A stretch of DNA of 64,000 nt. Source: Pseudomonadota bacterium. Its GTDB lineage: Bacteria; Pseudomonadota; Gammaproteobacteria; Burkholderiales; Burkholderiaceae_C. A model generated the notes under the pieces. It saw only the letters and a list, made by a program, of their open reading frames with translations. It was not told the origin of the DNA and searched no databases. The stretch lies in assembly GCA_021845505.1 (NCBI GenBank), contig JAJZVU010000002.1, positions 62,001-126,000 on the forward strand. Reading direction: 5' to 3'. The translations under genes and the position numbers were made by a program. The stretch's first letter is position 1. Every line of letters begins with the position of its first letter. This document shows, one piece after another, positions 11,434 to 21,548 of the stretch.

Positions 11434-13023
11434 CTACTGGAACGCGACTTCGTCGAAACTGCGCAGCTTGCGGCTGTGCAGGCGCTCCATGCGCTGGCGG
11501 CGCAGGATTTCCAGCGCCCGCATGCCGATGCGCAGGTGCTGGCCGACGCGTTCGCGGTAGAAGCGGTCGGCCATGCCGGGCAGCTTCAGGTCGCCGTGCA
11601 GCGGCTTGTCGCTGACGCACAGCAGCGTGCCGTAGGGGACGCGCAGCCGGAAGCCGTTGGCTGCGATGGTGGCGCTTTCCATGTCCAGCGCGATCGCCCG
11701 GCTCTGCGAAAAGCGCAGCCGCGGGGTGCTCAACGGGCCGCCGAAGGGCTGCAGTTCCCAATGCCGGTTGTCGGTGGTGGCGACGGTGCCGGTGCGCATC
11801 ACCCGCTTGAGCTCGGCCCCCTGCAACAGCGTGATGTCGGCCACCGCCTGCTGCAGCGCCACCTGCACCTCGGCCAGCGCCGGGATCGGAACCCACGGCG
11901 GCAGGTCCTCGTCGAGCACGTGGTCCTCGCGCACGTAGCCGTGCGCCAGCACGTAGTCGCCCAGCTGCTGGGTGCTGCGCAGCCCGGCGCAATGGCCGAG
12001 CATCAGCCAGGTGTGCGGGCGCAGCACCGCGACGTGGTCGGTGATGGTGCGCGCGTTCGACGGGCCGACGCCGATGTTGACCAGGCTGATTCCCGAGCGA
12101 TCGGGGCGCACCAGGTGGTAGGCCGGCATCTGCGGCATGCGCGGCGGCGCCTGGCCGCCGGCGGCGGCAGGGTGGCCGGCGCGCGGCGTCAGCACGTTGC
12201 CCGGCTCGACCAGGGCGCAGTAGTCGTCGGCGTGGCCCGCGGGTTCGCGCATCAGCTGGCGCGCGATGGCGACGAACTCCTCGACGTAGAAGCCGTAGTT
12301 GGTGAACAGCACGAAATTCTGGAAATGCTCGGCCGACGTCCCGGTGTAGTGGCGCAGGCGCTGCAGCGAATAGTCGACCCGCGGTGCGGTGAACAGCGCC
12401 AGCGGCCGCGGCTGGCCGGCCGCGGGCACGAAGGTGCCGTTGGCGATGCCGTCGTCCATCGCCGACAGGTCGGGCATGTCGAAGGCCTCGCGCAGCCGCT
12501 GCCTGGCCTGCGCGTCGAGCTCGGCATCGAAGCGCAGCGTGTCGTCGAAGGTGAAGGGCAACGCGATCGGCACCTGGCTCGGGCCGACCAGCAGCGGCCC
12601 GCCGTGGTTGCGCAGCAGCAGCTCGAACTGTTCGCGGTAGTAGTCGGCGTACAGGTCGGGGCGGGTCAACGTGGTCTCGAACACCCCCGGCCCGCTGACA
12701 AAGCCGTAGCTGGCCGGCGCGTCGGCCAGCGCACGGCCGTCGGGGTGGCCGTGGGCGACCAGCCGCACCCGCGGGTAGACGGCGCGCACCCGCTGCGCCG
12801 CGTCGGCCGGGCCGCCGCGCGCCAGCGCCTCGCGCAACGCCTTGTGCAGCGTCTGGACGCCGTCGGCGTACAGCGCCTGCACGTGCGCGAGCGCGGCTTC
12901 GGCGTCGACATGGCTGCGCTCGCCGGCGCCGTCGTCCGGCGTGGGCGGTGGGGCGTGTCGCGGGTCGCCCACCGGCGGCAGCGCGCCGGGCGCGGGCGGG
13001 GATTCACCGGGGGCGCGGGTCAT
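11434..13023 (-). CDS. amn: AMP nucleosidase
   Basis: Hydrolyses AMP to adenine and ribose-5-phosphate, adjusting the adenylate pool. The 529-residue protein has the long N-terminal regulatory part, with FLLRNHG-type and PIALPFTFD segments. The C-terminal part is nucleoside-phosphorylase-like, with LVNIGVGPSNARTITDH and the catalytic region ALDMESATIAANGFRL and CVSDKPLHGD. Length agrees with the E. coli family plus about 40 extra residues at the Pro-rich N-terminus. ATG at 13023 is the first start in an open stretch; one about 35 residues later would also give a normal protein. Confidence 0.93.
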   Translation of the reverse strand: MTRAPGESPPAPGALPPVGDPRHAPPPTPDDGAGERSHVDAEAALAHVQALYADGVQTLHKALREALARGGPADAAQRVRAVYPRVRLVAHGHPDGRALADAPASYGFVSGPGVFETTLTRPDLYADYYREQFELLLRNHGGPLLVGPSQVPIALPFTFDDTLRFDAELDAQARQRLREAFDMPDLSAMDDGIANGTFVPAAGQPRPLALFTAPRVDYSLQRLRHYTGTSAEHFQNFVLFTNYGFYVEEFVAIARQLMREPAGHADDYCALVEPGNVLTPRAGHPAAAGGQAPPRMPQMPAYHLVRPDRSGISLVNIGVGPSNARTITDHVAVLRPHTWLMLGHCAGLRSTQQLGDYVLAHGYVREDHVLDEDLPPWVPIPALAEVQVALQQAVADITLLQGAELKRVMRTGTVATTDNRHWELQPFGGPLSTPRLRFSQSRAIALDMESATIAANGFRLRVPYGTLLCVSDKPLHGDLKLPGMADRFYRERVGQHLRIGMRALEILRRQRMERLHSRKLRSFDEVAFQ

Positions 13024-13115
13024 GCGGCAACTGTAGCGCAGGGGCCTGTCCCCACGCCCCGCGGGGCTCGCCGGCAGCCCGCCGACCCGGGAATCGCCGG
13101 TCGGCCGACGCCTGC

Positions 13116-13949
13116 TCAGGCGGCGGCCAGGCGCTCGAGCACCCCCAGGCTGGCCTCGGCCTGGTTCAGGGTGTAGAAATGGAACCCCGGCGCGCCGCCG
13201 TCGAGCAGGCGCCGGCACAGCGCCGCCACGACATCGCAGCCGAAGGCCACGATCGACGCGCGGTCGTCGCCGAAGCCCTGCAGCCGCAACCGCAGCCAGC
13301 GCGGCACCTCGGCGCCGCAGACCTCGGAAAAGCGCAACAACTGGCTGGCGTTGGTGATGGGCATGATCCCCGGCACCACCGGCGCGTCGATCCCGGCCGC
13401 GCGCACCTCGTCGACAAAGCGCAGGTACCCGTCGGGGTTGAAGAAATACTGGGTGATCGCCGAGTCGGCGCCGCTGCGCATCTTGGCCACGAAATGCCGC
13501 AGGTCCTCGGCCGGGCTCGCCGCCTGGGGGTGCATCTCCGGATACGCCGCCACCTCGATGTGGAACCAGTCTGCGGTCTCGTCGCGGATGAACCGCACGA
13601 GGTCGCTGGCGTGGGCCAGCTCGCCGCCCAGCCCGTAGCCCGAGGGCAGGTCGCCGCGCAGCGCGACGATGCGCCGGATGCCCTGCGCCCGGTAGCGCAG
13701 CAGCAGCTCGCGCAGACTGCCGCGGCTGCCGCCGATGCACGACAGGTGAGGCGCGGCGCGCATGCCCTCGGCGGCGATTTCCAGCACCGTGTCGAGCGTG
13801 CCCTGCTGGGTCGATCCGCCGGCGCCGAAGGTCACCGAACAGAACTCGGGGGCGTGGGCATACAGGCGCGAGCGCGCCGCGCGCAGCCTGGCGGCGCCCT
13901 CGGCGGTCTTCGGCGGGAAGAACTCGAAACTCAGGTGGTCGATGCGCAT
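13116..13949 (-). CDS. metF: 5,10-methylenetetrahydrofolate reductase
   Basis: FAD enzyme making 5-methyl-THF, the methyl donor for methionine synthase. Its 277 residues start MRIDHLSFEFFPPKT (family signature) and include FCSVTFGAGGST, RRIVALRGDLP, AITQYFFN and PGIMPITNASQL. It begins 14 bases after the ahcY stop on the same strand, so it is transcribed with ahcY and shares the SAH riboswitch. This links homocysteine recycling to SAH level. Confidence 0.95.
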   Translation of the reverse strand: MRIDHLSFEFFPPKTAEGAARLRAARSRLYAHAPEFCSVTFGAGGSTQQGTLDTVLEIAAEGMRAAPHLSCIGGSRGSLRELLLRYRAQGIRRIVALRGDLPSGYGLGGELAHASDLVRFIRDETADWFHIEVAAYPEMHPQAASPAEDLRHFVAKMRSGADSAITQYFFNPDGYLRFVDEVRAAGIDAPVVPGIMPITNASQLLRFSEVCGAEVPRWLRLRLQGFGDDRASIVAFGCDVVAALCRRLLDGGAPGFHFYTLNQAEASLGVLERLAAA

Positions 13950-13963
13950 CGCGCCGCGGGCAC

Positions 13964-15394
<1,431 letters not shown>

Positions 15395-15401
15395 CTCGGA
15401 T

Positions 15402-15419
15402 GCTCCACAAGACTGGAGC
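15402..15419 (-). promoter_or_regulatory. Hairpin masking the ahcY ribosome-binding site
   Basis: Read on the minus strand, GCTCCA and TGGAGC form a six-base-pair stem around a six-base loop. The 3' arm contains the GGAG Shine-Dalgarno element of ahcY, eight bases before the ATG. Such a stem would hide the ribosome site unless opened, and is the natural output element of the riboswitch just upstream. How the aptamer controls it is inferred. Confidence 0.55.
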
Positions 15420-15421
15420 CC

Positions 15422-15450
15422 GCCACGGGATGCACACCGCATCCCGTGGC
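15422..15450 (-). promoter_or_regulatory. Perfect 12-bp hairpin in the ahcY leader
   Basis: GCCACGGGATGC and its exact complement flank a five-base loop. It lies between the SAH aptamer and the Shine-Dalgarno hairpin. No T-run follows, so it is not a classical terminator. It may insulate the aptamer or be part of the expression platform. Confidence 0.5.
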
Positions 15451-15463
15451 AGGCACGGGTTGG

Positions 15464-15585
15464 GTGAGCGCCGTTGCACATGCGCCGCGCGGAAGGCGGC
15501 GCGCAGACACGAACTGCACCCCGAGCCTGGCGATCCGCCGGCGCCGAGCGGCGCCCGCGGATGCGTTGCAACGCTCCTCGGGGAT
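15464..15585 (-). promoter_or_regulatory. SAH riboswitch upstream of ahcY-metF
   Basis: On the minus strand the segment contains CCGAGGAGCGTTGCAAC, later GCCAGGCTCGG, and near its 3' end AACGGCGCTCA. These match the conserved core of the SAH riboswitch (P1 arms CCGAG/CTCGG and the GAGCG to CGCTC pseudoknot) as known from Ralstonia and relatives. The internal P2 arm is extended, ATCCGC pairing with GCGGAT around a GGCGCC hairpin. SAH binding is known to turn ahcY expression on. About 70 bases separate it from the ahcY start. Confidence 0.9.
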
Positions 15586-15633
15586 TGGCGATTGTAGACG
15601 CTCGGCGGCGGGCGGGTCGGCCCGCCGCCGCGC

Positions 15634-16839
15634 TCAGGCGGCGGCCACCGGCAGGTCCGGACCCAGCCCGGCGTCGGCGCGCAAGGCCGCCGCCTTGTCG
15701 ATCGCCTCCCACGTGAACTCGGGCTCGTCGCGGCCGAAATGGCCGTAGGCGGCGGTCTTGGCGTAGATCGGGCGCTGCAGGTCGAGCATGCGGATGATGC
15801 CCCGCGGCCGCAGGTCGAAATGACGGCGCACCAGCGCCTCCAGGCGGGCGTCGTCGATCACCCCGGTGCCCTGGGTGGTGACCATCACGCTGGTCGGCTC
15901 GGCCACGCCGATCGCGTACGACACCTGCACCAGGCAGCGCTTGGCCAGCCCGGCGGCGACGATGTTCTTGGCCACGTAGCGCGCGGCGTAGGCCGCCGAG
16001 CGATCGACCTTGCTCGGGTCCTTGCCCGAGAAGGCTCCGCCGCCGTGCGGGGCCGAGCCGCCGTAGGTGTCGACGATGATCTTGCGCCCGGTCAGCCCGC
16101 AGTCGCCCTGCGGCCCGCCGATGACAAAGCGGCCGGTCGGGTTGATCAGGTATTTCACCCCCGAGCGCATCCAGTGCGCCGGCAGCACCGGCTTGATGAT
16201 CTCCTCGATCACCGCCTCGCGCAGCCGCGCCATCTCGACGTCGGGCGCGTGCTGGGTCGACAGCACCACGGTATCGACGCCGACCGGCAGCCCGCCCTCG
16301 TAGCGGAAGGTGAGCTGGCTCTTGGCATCCGGACGCAGCCACGGCAGCCTGCCGTCGCGGCGCACCTGGCTCTGGCGCTCGACCAGCCGATGCGAGTAGT
16401 AGATCGGCGCGGGCATCAGGTCGGGGGTTTCGTCGCAGGCGTAGCCGAACATCAGGCCCTGGTCGCCCGCGCCCTGGTCCAGGTCGTCGTCGTGCGCCTT
16501 GTCGACTCCGCGCGCGATGTCCGGGCTCTGCTTGTCGTAGGCCACCAGCACCGCGCAACTCTTGTAGTCGATGCCGTACTCGGCGTTGTCGTAGCCGATG
16601 CGCTGCAAGGTGTTGCGCGCCACCTGGATGTAGTCGACCACGGCGCGCGAGGTGATCTCTCCGGCCAGCACGATCAGCCCGGTGTTGGCCAGCGTCTCGG
16701 CGGCAACCCGCGACGCCGGGTCCTGCGCGAGCAGCGCATCGAGGATGGAATCGGAGATCTGGTCGGCCACCTTGTCGGGGTGGCCCTCGGAAACCGATTC
16801 CGCGGTGAACAGATGGGTCGAGGAAGGCTGATCGGCCAT
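15634..16839 (-). CDS. metK: S-adenosylmethionine synthetase
   Basis: Makes SAM from methionine and ATP. The 401 residues include [52 protein letters not shown] and [12 protein letters not shown], all family signatures. ATG at 16839 ([11 protein letters not shown]) is preferred over an in-frame ATG 18 codons upstream, which adds a non-conserved Arg/His-rich tail. It lies upstream of ahcY but is separated by the riboswitch region, so the two are likely separately controlled. Its own leader can fold (see 16901-16982). Confidence 0.97.
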   Translation of the reverse strand: MADQPSSTHLFTAESVSEGHPDKVADQISDSILDALLAQDPASRVAAETLANTGLIVLAGEITSRAVVDYIQVARNTLQRIGYDNAEYGIDYKSCAVLVAYDKQSPDIARGVDKAHDDDLDQGAGDQGLMFGYACDETPDLMPAPIYYSHRLVERQSQVRRDGRLPWLRPDAKSQLTFRYEGGLPVGVDTVVLSTQHAPDVEMARLREAVIEEIIKPVLPAHWMRSGVKYLINPTGRFVIGGPQGDCGLTGRKIIVDTYGGSAPHGGGAFSGKDPSKVDRSAAYAARYVAKNIVAAGLAKRCLVQVSYAIGVAEPTSVMVTTQGTGVIDDARLEALVRRHFDLRPRGIIRMLDLQRPIYAKTAAYGHFGRDEPEFTWEAIDKAAALRADAGLGPDLPVAAA

Positions 16840-16900
16840 GCGCGGGCTCCTGAAGGGACGATGCGGGTGGCTACCGCCGCGGGCCTGCTGCATGCCGACG

Positions 16901-16982
16901 CTTTAGCGGTGGGTGGCCCCGGGCGCGGCCCGGGCTTGTCGCCCCGCAAGTTGTCATTAACTCGGCGACTTGCAACAGTATA
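16901..16982 (-). promoter_or_regulatory. metK promoter -10 and possible pseudoknot leader
   Basis: On the minus strand a TATACT box (16982-16977) is followed six bases or so later by GCAAGT...ACTTGC (16973-16968 with 16951-16946). This interlocks with GTCGCC...GGCGAC (16969-16964 with 16943-16938). The overlapping inverted repeats could form an H-type pseudoknot or two exclusive hairpins at the 5' end of the metK transcript. A perfect 7-bp GC hairpin (16918-16934) and GCTAAAG (16907-16901) follow. The strings GAGTTAA, CTTGC and GCTAAA occur in the order seen in SAM-II riboswitches, but the loop lengths do not fit, so identity is unproven. Confidence 0.35.
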
Positions 16983-17074
16983 CGTCGGAGCGCGGCGCAA
17001 GCGCCAGCGCGCCGCTGCGTTCGCCGCCCCGATAACATGCACCCTTTGCCGATCCCCCGCGAAGCCCGCCGCCG

Positions 17075-17944
17075 ATGTTGCGCCTGATCCAAGCCCTGTC
17101 GCTGCTGCCCCTGGGCCTGCTGCAGGCCGCCGGGGCGCTGCTCGGCCTGCTGGTCTACGCCGCTTCGCCGGCCTGGCGCAAGGTGGCGCGGGACAACCTG
17201 CGCCAGGCCGGCTACGACCCGCGCCGGCTGGCGCTGCCGGCGGCGCTGGCGGCCGGGCGCATGGTCGGGGAGTTGCCTTTCGTGTGGTTTCGCCACGGGC
17301 CGGGCGCCGCGGTGCACAGGGTGCAGGTGCAGGGCCGCGAGCATGTCGAACAGGCCCGGCGCGAGGGCCGCGGCGTGCTCTACCTGACCCCCCACCTGGG
17401 CTGCTTCGAGGTCGCCGCCCAGGTGGCGGCGAGCTGGGGGCCGATCACCGTGCTGTACCGGCCTCCGCACAAGTCCTGGCTGGCGCGGCTGGCCGGCGCG
17501 CGGCTGCGCGACAACCTGCGCATCGCTCCCGCCAGCCGGGCCGGCATGCGTCCGCTGCTGCGCGCGCTGCGCAACGGCGAGGCGGTCGGGCTGCTGCCCG
17601 ACCAGGCCCCGTCGGCGGGCGAAGGGGTGTGGGCGCCGTTCTTCGGCCGCCCGGCCTACACGATGACCCTGCCCGCGCGGCTGGTGCAGCTCAGCGGCGC
17701 GCGCATCGTGTTCGCCTTTGCCGAACGGCTGCCGCGCGGACGGGGCTACCGCCTGCGACTGCACCCGCTGGACGCGCAGCTTCCGGCCGATTCCGCGCAG
17801 GCGGCGCAGCGCATCAACCGCGAGATCGAGGCGCTGGTGCGCAGCTGCCCGAGCCAGTACCTGTGGGGCTATCGCCGCTACAAGGTCCCGCGCGGCGCGC
17901 CCGTGCCTCCGGCCGACGCCCCGGCGAACGGAGCGGCGGCGTGA
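17075..17944 (+). CDS. Lysophospholipid/lipid A acyltransferase, LpxL/HtrB family (first copy)
   Basis: A 289-residue inner-membrane acyltransferase that probably adds a secondary acyl chain to lipid A. It has one N-terminal hydrophobic segment (residues 1-30), the catalytic HX4E box in [12 protein letters not shown], a YRPPHKSW stretch and a C-terminal [11 protein letters not shown] that is typical of the family. It is followed with a GTGA overlap by a second family member, so the pair is translationally coupled. Which chain each adds cannot be told from sequence. Confidence 0.88.
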   Translation: MLRLIQALSLLPLGLLQAAGALLGLLVYAASPAWRKVARDNLRQAGYDPRRLALPAALAAGRMVGELPFVWFRHGPGAAVHRVQVQGREHVEQARREGRGVLYLTPHLGCFEVAAQVAASWGPITVLYRPPHKSWLARLAGARLRDNLRIAPASRAGMRPLLRALRNGEAVGLLPDQAPSAGEGVWAPFFGRPAYTMTLPARLVQLSGARIVFAFAERLPRGRGYRLRLHPLDAQLPADSAQAAQRINREIEALVRSCPSQYLWGYRRYKVPRGAPVPPADAPANGAAA

Positions 17945-18831
17945 CCCGGCTGCTGCTGGGCTGGCTGTGGCTGCTGCAGTGGCTGCCCTACCCGGTGCAG
18001 TCGGCGCTGGGCTGGAGCCTCGGCCGCCTGTTGTGGCTGCTGGCCCGCGGCCGGCGCGCGGTCGCGCTGCGCAACCTGGAACTGTGCTTTCCGCAATGGA
18101 GCGAGCCGCAGCGCAGGCGGGTCGCCCGGCAGCATTTCGTCTGGGTGGCGCGGGCGCTGCTCGACCGCGCCTTCCTGTGGTGGGCCAGCCCGCGCCGGCT
18201 GCGCCGCGTCCTGCACCTGCGGGGCCCGGTCGACGAGGCGCTGCACGGCGAGCAGCCGGTGCTGCTGGTGGGGCTGCATTTCGAAGGCATGGACGCGGCA
18301 TGGACGGCGCTGACCCTGGCCTCGCGGCGACCGCTGTCGGGCATGTATACCCCGCAGAAGTCGGCCTCGCTGGACCGCTGGGTGCTGGCCGGGCGCAGCC
18401 GCTTCGCCACCGACCGCATCGTGTCGCGGCGCGAAGGGGCCACCGGCATGCTGCGCGCGCTGCGCCAGCGCACTCCCTTCTACACCCTGCCGGACATGGA
18501 CTTCGGCCCCAAGCACTCGCGCTTCGTGCCCTTCTTCGGGGTGCCGGCGGCCACCCTCGACGTGGTCCCGCGGCTGGCGGCCTCCACCGGTGCCCGCGTC
18601 TACCCGGTGACCGCGCGCATGCTGCCGCGGGCGCGCGGCTACGAGGTCACGATCCACCCTGCGTGGGAAGACTACCCGACCCTGCGCGACGGCCGCGTCG
18701 CCGACATCGACGCCGACCTGCTGCGGCTGAACCGCTTCATCGAACAGCAGGTGATCGCCATGCCGAGCCAATATCATTGGGTGCACAAGCGCTTCAAGAC
18801 CCGCCCGCCCGGCGAGGATTCGCTGTACTGA
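17941..18831 (+). CDS. Lysophospholipid/lipid A acyltransferase, LpxL/HtrB family (second copy)
   Basis: The second acyltransferase, 296 residues, uses GTG at 17941 that overlaps the previous stop by three bases. It has an N-terminal membrane segment ([17 protein letters not shown]), a catalytic HX4D box in [11 protein letters not shown], and the C-terminal [14 protein letters not shown]. Sequence divergence from its neighbour suggests a different acyl position or chain. dapF follows after 59 bases. Confidence 0.88.
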   Translation: MTRLLLGWLWLLQWLPYPVQSALGWSLGRLLWLLARGRRAVALRNLELCFPQWSEPQRRRVARQHFVWVARALLDRAFLWWASPRRLRRVLHLRGPVDEALHGEQPVLLVGLHFEGMDAAWTALTLASRRPLSGMYTPQKSASLDRWVLAGRSRFATDRIVSRREGATGMLRALRQRTPFYTLPDMDFGPKHSRFVPFFGVPAATLDVVPRLAASTGARVYPVTARMLPRARGYEVTIHPAWEDYPTLRDGRVADIDADLLRLNRFIEQQVIAMPSQYHWVHKRFKTRPPGEDSLY

Positions 18832-18890
18832 ACCCTGAACCGGAACCACCCCGAACGACCAGGCTGCGCGACCAGGCCCCAGATCCCTCC

Positions 18891-19829
18891 ATGCCCCTGC
18901 ACTTCGCCAAGATGCACGGTGCCGGCAATGACTTCGTGGTCATCGACGCCACCCGCGAGCCGTTCCGCCTGGACGCGCAGCGCCTGCGCCTGCTGGCCGA
19001 CCGGCATTTCGGGGTGGGCGCCGACCAGATCCTGGTGGTCGAGCCGCCGCCGGGCCCGGAGGTCGATTTCCGCTACCGCATCTTCAACTCCGACGGCGGC
19101 GAGGTCGAGCAGTGCGGCAACGGCGCGCGCTGTTTCGTGGCCTTCGTGCGCCGGCGCGGGCTGACGACCAAGGATGCGCTGCGCGTGCTCACCCGCGGCG
19201 GGGTCATCGAGCCGCGGCTGCAGCCCGACGGCCGGATCTGCGTGGACATGGGCGCGCCGCGGCTCGACCCCGCCGACGCGGCCTTCGACAGCAGCGGACT
19301 GCAGCGCGTGGACGAGGGCGAGCTCGCGCGCTGGCGGCTCGCGGTCGGCGGCCGGGAGCTGCTGCTGAGCGTGCTGTCGATGGGCAATCCCCATGCGGTG
19401 CAGCGCGTGGCCGATGTCGACACCGCCGAGGTCGACACCCTGGGCCCGCTGCTCGAGCGCCACCCGCGCTTCGCCCAACGCGTCAATGCCGGCTTCCTGC
19501 AGGTGCTCGACGACCACCATGCCCGGCTGCGGGTGTGGGAGCGCGGCGCAGGCGAAACCCTGGCCTGCGGCACCGGCGCCTGCGCCGCCGCGGTCGCGGG
19601 AATCCGCCACGGCTGGCTGCGCAGCCCGGTGCACCTGCAGGCGCGCGGCGGCGAACTGAGCATCGCCTGGGACGGTCCCGGACAGCCGGTGTGGATGACC
19701 GGGCCTGCCGTGCACGTCTTCGATGGCAGCATCGACCTCGACTGCCTGCCCCTGCCCCCGGCCGCAGCGCCGGCCGCCTGCGCGGCGGCCGCCGCGCAGC
19801 CACGCGAACCCACCGCCGGAACGCCCTGA
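18891..19829 (+). CDS. dapF: Diaminopimelate epimerase
   Basis: Converts LL- to meso-diaminopimelate for lysine and peptidoglycan. The two catalytic cysteines sit in [13 protein letters not shown] and [14 protein letters not shown], and the start [19 protein letters not shown] is typical. Residues from about 285 onward form an Ala/Pro-rich tail not usual in the family. The stop overlaps the next start (TGATG), and the order dapF-DUF484-xerC is the same as in E. coli. Confidence 0.96.
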   Translation: MPLHFAKMHGAGNDFVVIDATREPFRLDAQRLRLLADRHFGVGADQILVVEPPPGPEVDFRYRIFNSDGGEVEQCGNGARCFVAFVRRRGLTTKDALRVLTRGGVIEPRLQPDGRICVDMGAPRLDPADAAFDSSGLQRVDEGELARWRLAVGGRELLLSVLSMGNPHAVQRVADVDTAEVDTLGPLLERHPRFAQRVNAGFLQVLDDHHARLRVWERGAGETLACGTGACAAAVAGIRHGWLRSPVHLQARGGELSIAWDGPGQPVWMTGPAVHVFDGSIDLDCLPLPPAAAPAACAAAAAQPREPTAGTP

Positions 19830-20491
19830 TGGAACTCAGCGAAAACGACCTCGCCGCCTACCTGGCAGCGCATCCCGACTTTTTCGAGCGCCACGCCGAG
19901 TTGCTGGCCAGCGTGCAACTGCTCAGCCCGCACGGCAACCGCGCGGTATCGCTGCAGGAACGCCAGATCGAAATGCTGCGCGACAAGATGCGCGCCCTCG
20001 AGCACCGCCTGGCCGACCTGATGCGCAACGCGGCCGACAACGAGGCGATCTCCGGCCGGCTGCTGGCCTGGGCACGCGCGCTGCTGCTGCAGACCGACGC
20101 CATCGCGCTGCCGCGGACCGTGGTCGACGCGCTGTGCTCAGGTTTCGATCTGCCGCAGGCCGCGCTGCGTGTCTGGGGGGTGCGCAGCGAGTACGCCGCA
20201 CTGCCCGAGGCCGCGCCGGTGGGCGAGGACATCCCGGTGCTGGCCAACAGCCTGAGCCAGCCGTATTGCGGCGCCAATGCCGGTTTCGAGGCAGCCCGCT
20301 GGCTGGGCGCCCCCGCGCAGTCCCTGGCGATGGTCGCGCTGCGCGCCGACGGCCGCTCGCCCGCCTTCGGCCTGCTGGTGCTGGGCTCGCCGCAGGCCGA
20401 GCGCTTCACCGCCGACATGGGCACCGAATTCCTGGCCCGTCTCGGCGAGGTGGCCTCGGCCGCGCTGCTGCGGCTGCTGGCGCCGCACTGA
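19829..20491 (+). CDS. DUF484 family protein (GAF-like)
   Basis: A 220-residue cytosolic protein of the DUF484 family, [20 protein letters not shown] onward. An N-terminal helical region with coiled-coil character (AVSLQERQIEMLRDKMRALE) is followed by a GAF-like alpha/beta domain. It sits between dapF and xerC as in many proteobacteria (yigA position in E. coli). Its role is unknown; the constant link with xerC hints at cell-wall or chromosome-dimer processes. ATG overlaps the dapF stop. Confidence 0.88.
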   Translation: MELSENDLAAYLAAHPDFFERHAELLASVQLLSPHGNRAVSLQERQIEMLRDKMRALEHRLADLMRNAADNEAISGRLLAWARALLLQTDAIALPRTVVDALCSGFDLPQAALRVWGVRSEYAALPEAAPVGEDIPVLANSLSQPYCGANAGFEAARWLGAPAQSLAMVALRADGRSPAFGLLVLGSPQAERFTADMGTEFLARLGEVASAALLRLLAPH

Positions 20492-20507
20492 ACCACGGGC
20501 CCCGTCG

Positions 20508-21497
20508 ATGTCCCGGCCGCAGCGTCCGCCCCAGCCCGCTGCGTCGCCGCCGCTGCTCGCGCAGGCCTGCCGCGAGCACCTGCTGCGCCTGCGGCAGGTA
20601 CGGCGCCTGGCCGAACGCACCCTGGTGAACTACGAGCGCGACCTGCAGGATCTGTGCCGTCGCGCAGGGCAGGCCGGGCTCGATGCCCCGGCGCTGGCGC
20701 CGGCCCACTTGCGTGGCTGGGTCGCCGCGCTGCATGCCCAGGGAATGAGCGCGCGCGCCATCGCGGCCCGGCTGTCGGCCTGGCGCGGGCTGCTGCGCTG
20801 GCTGGCCAGCCGCGGCGTGCTCGCCGCCGATCCCTCCGCGGGAGTGCGCGCGCCGCGCGCCCCGCGACCGTTGCCCAAGGCGCTGAGCGTGGAACAGGCG
20901 GTGGCGCTGGCCGGCGCCGCCGCCGGCGGCGACGACCCGGCGGCCGCGGCGCGCGCGCGCGCGCTGGCCGAGTTGCTGTATTCCAGCGGGTTGCGGGTAT
21001 CGGAGCTGGTCGGGCTGGACATTCGATCCGTGCACTCGCCGCAGTACCGCTCGCAGGGCTGGATCGACTGGGACGACGCCCAGGCCCATGTGCTGGGCAA
21101 GGGCGGCAAGCGGCGCAGCGTTCCGGTGGGTTCGCAGGCCATGCAGGCGTTGCGCGAATGGCTGCGGCTGCGCGGGCCCTGCGCGGCCGACGCCGCGCAA
21201 GGCGACCGCGAGGCGCTGTTCCTGGGCCCGCGCGGCCGGCGCATCACGCCGCAGCGGGTGCGCGAGGAAATCCGCCTGCGGGCCTTGCAGAGCGGCCTGC
21301 CCAACCCGGTTCACCCGCACATGCTGCGCCACTCCTTCGCGTCGCATTTGCTGCAGTCCAGCGGTGATTTGCGCGGAGTGCAGGAACTGCTGGGCCACTC
21401 GAGCATCGCCAGCACCCAGGTCTACACCCGGCTGGATTTCCAGCACCTGGCCCAGGTCTACGACCGCGCCCACCCGCGCGCCCGCAAGCCCCGCTGA
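20508..21497 (+). CDS. xerC: Site-specific tyrosine recombinase XerC
   Basis: With XerD it resolves chromosome dimers at dif. The catalytic set is visible: Arg in YSSGLRVSEL, Lys in GKGGKRRSV, His and Arg in HPHMLRHSFASHLL, His in LLGHSSIAS, and the nucleophile Tyr in TQVYTRLD. The N-terminal SAM-like core-binding domain spans about residues 20-105. ATG at 20508 lies 16 bases after the DUF484 stop. The length of 329 residues is slightly above E. coli XerC. Confidence 0.95.
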   Translation: MSRPQRPPQPAASPPLLAQACREHLLRLRQVRRLAERTLVNYERDLQDLCRRAGQAGLDAPALAPAHLRGWVAALHAQGMSARAIAARLSAWRGLLRWLASRGVLAADPSAGVRAPRAPRPLPKALSVEQAVALAGAAAGGDDPAAAARARALAELLYSSGLRVSELVGLDIRSVHSPQYRSQGWIDWDDAQAHVLGKGGKRRSVPVGSQAMQALREWLRLRGPCAADAAQGDREALFLGPRGRRITPQRVREEIRLRALQSGLPNPVHPHMLRHSFASHLLQSSGDLRGVQELLGHSSIASTQVYTRLDFQHLAQVYDRAHPRARKPR

Positions 21498-21548
21498 AGC
21501 CGCCGCGCCGCGCCAGCCGCCCGCAGCGCCGTCCCACTCCTCGACCCG

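Noticed and set aside
16837-16893. Upstream metK start adding 18 residues
   Set aside because: The extension is Arg/His-rich and not part of the family; [11 protein letters not shown] is the normal beginning.
16901-16982. Firm call of a SAM-II riboswitch before metK
   Set aside because: Key strings occur in order but loop lengths and the inserted hairpin do not match; kept only as a hypothesis.
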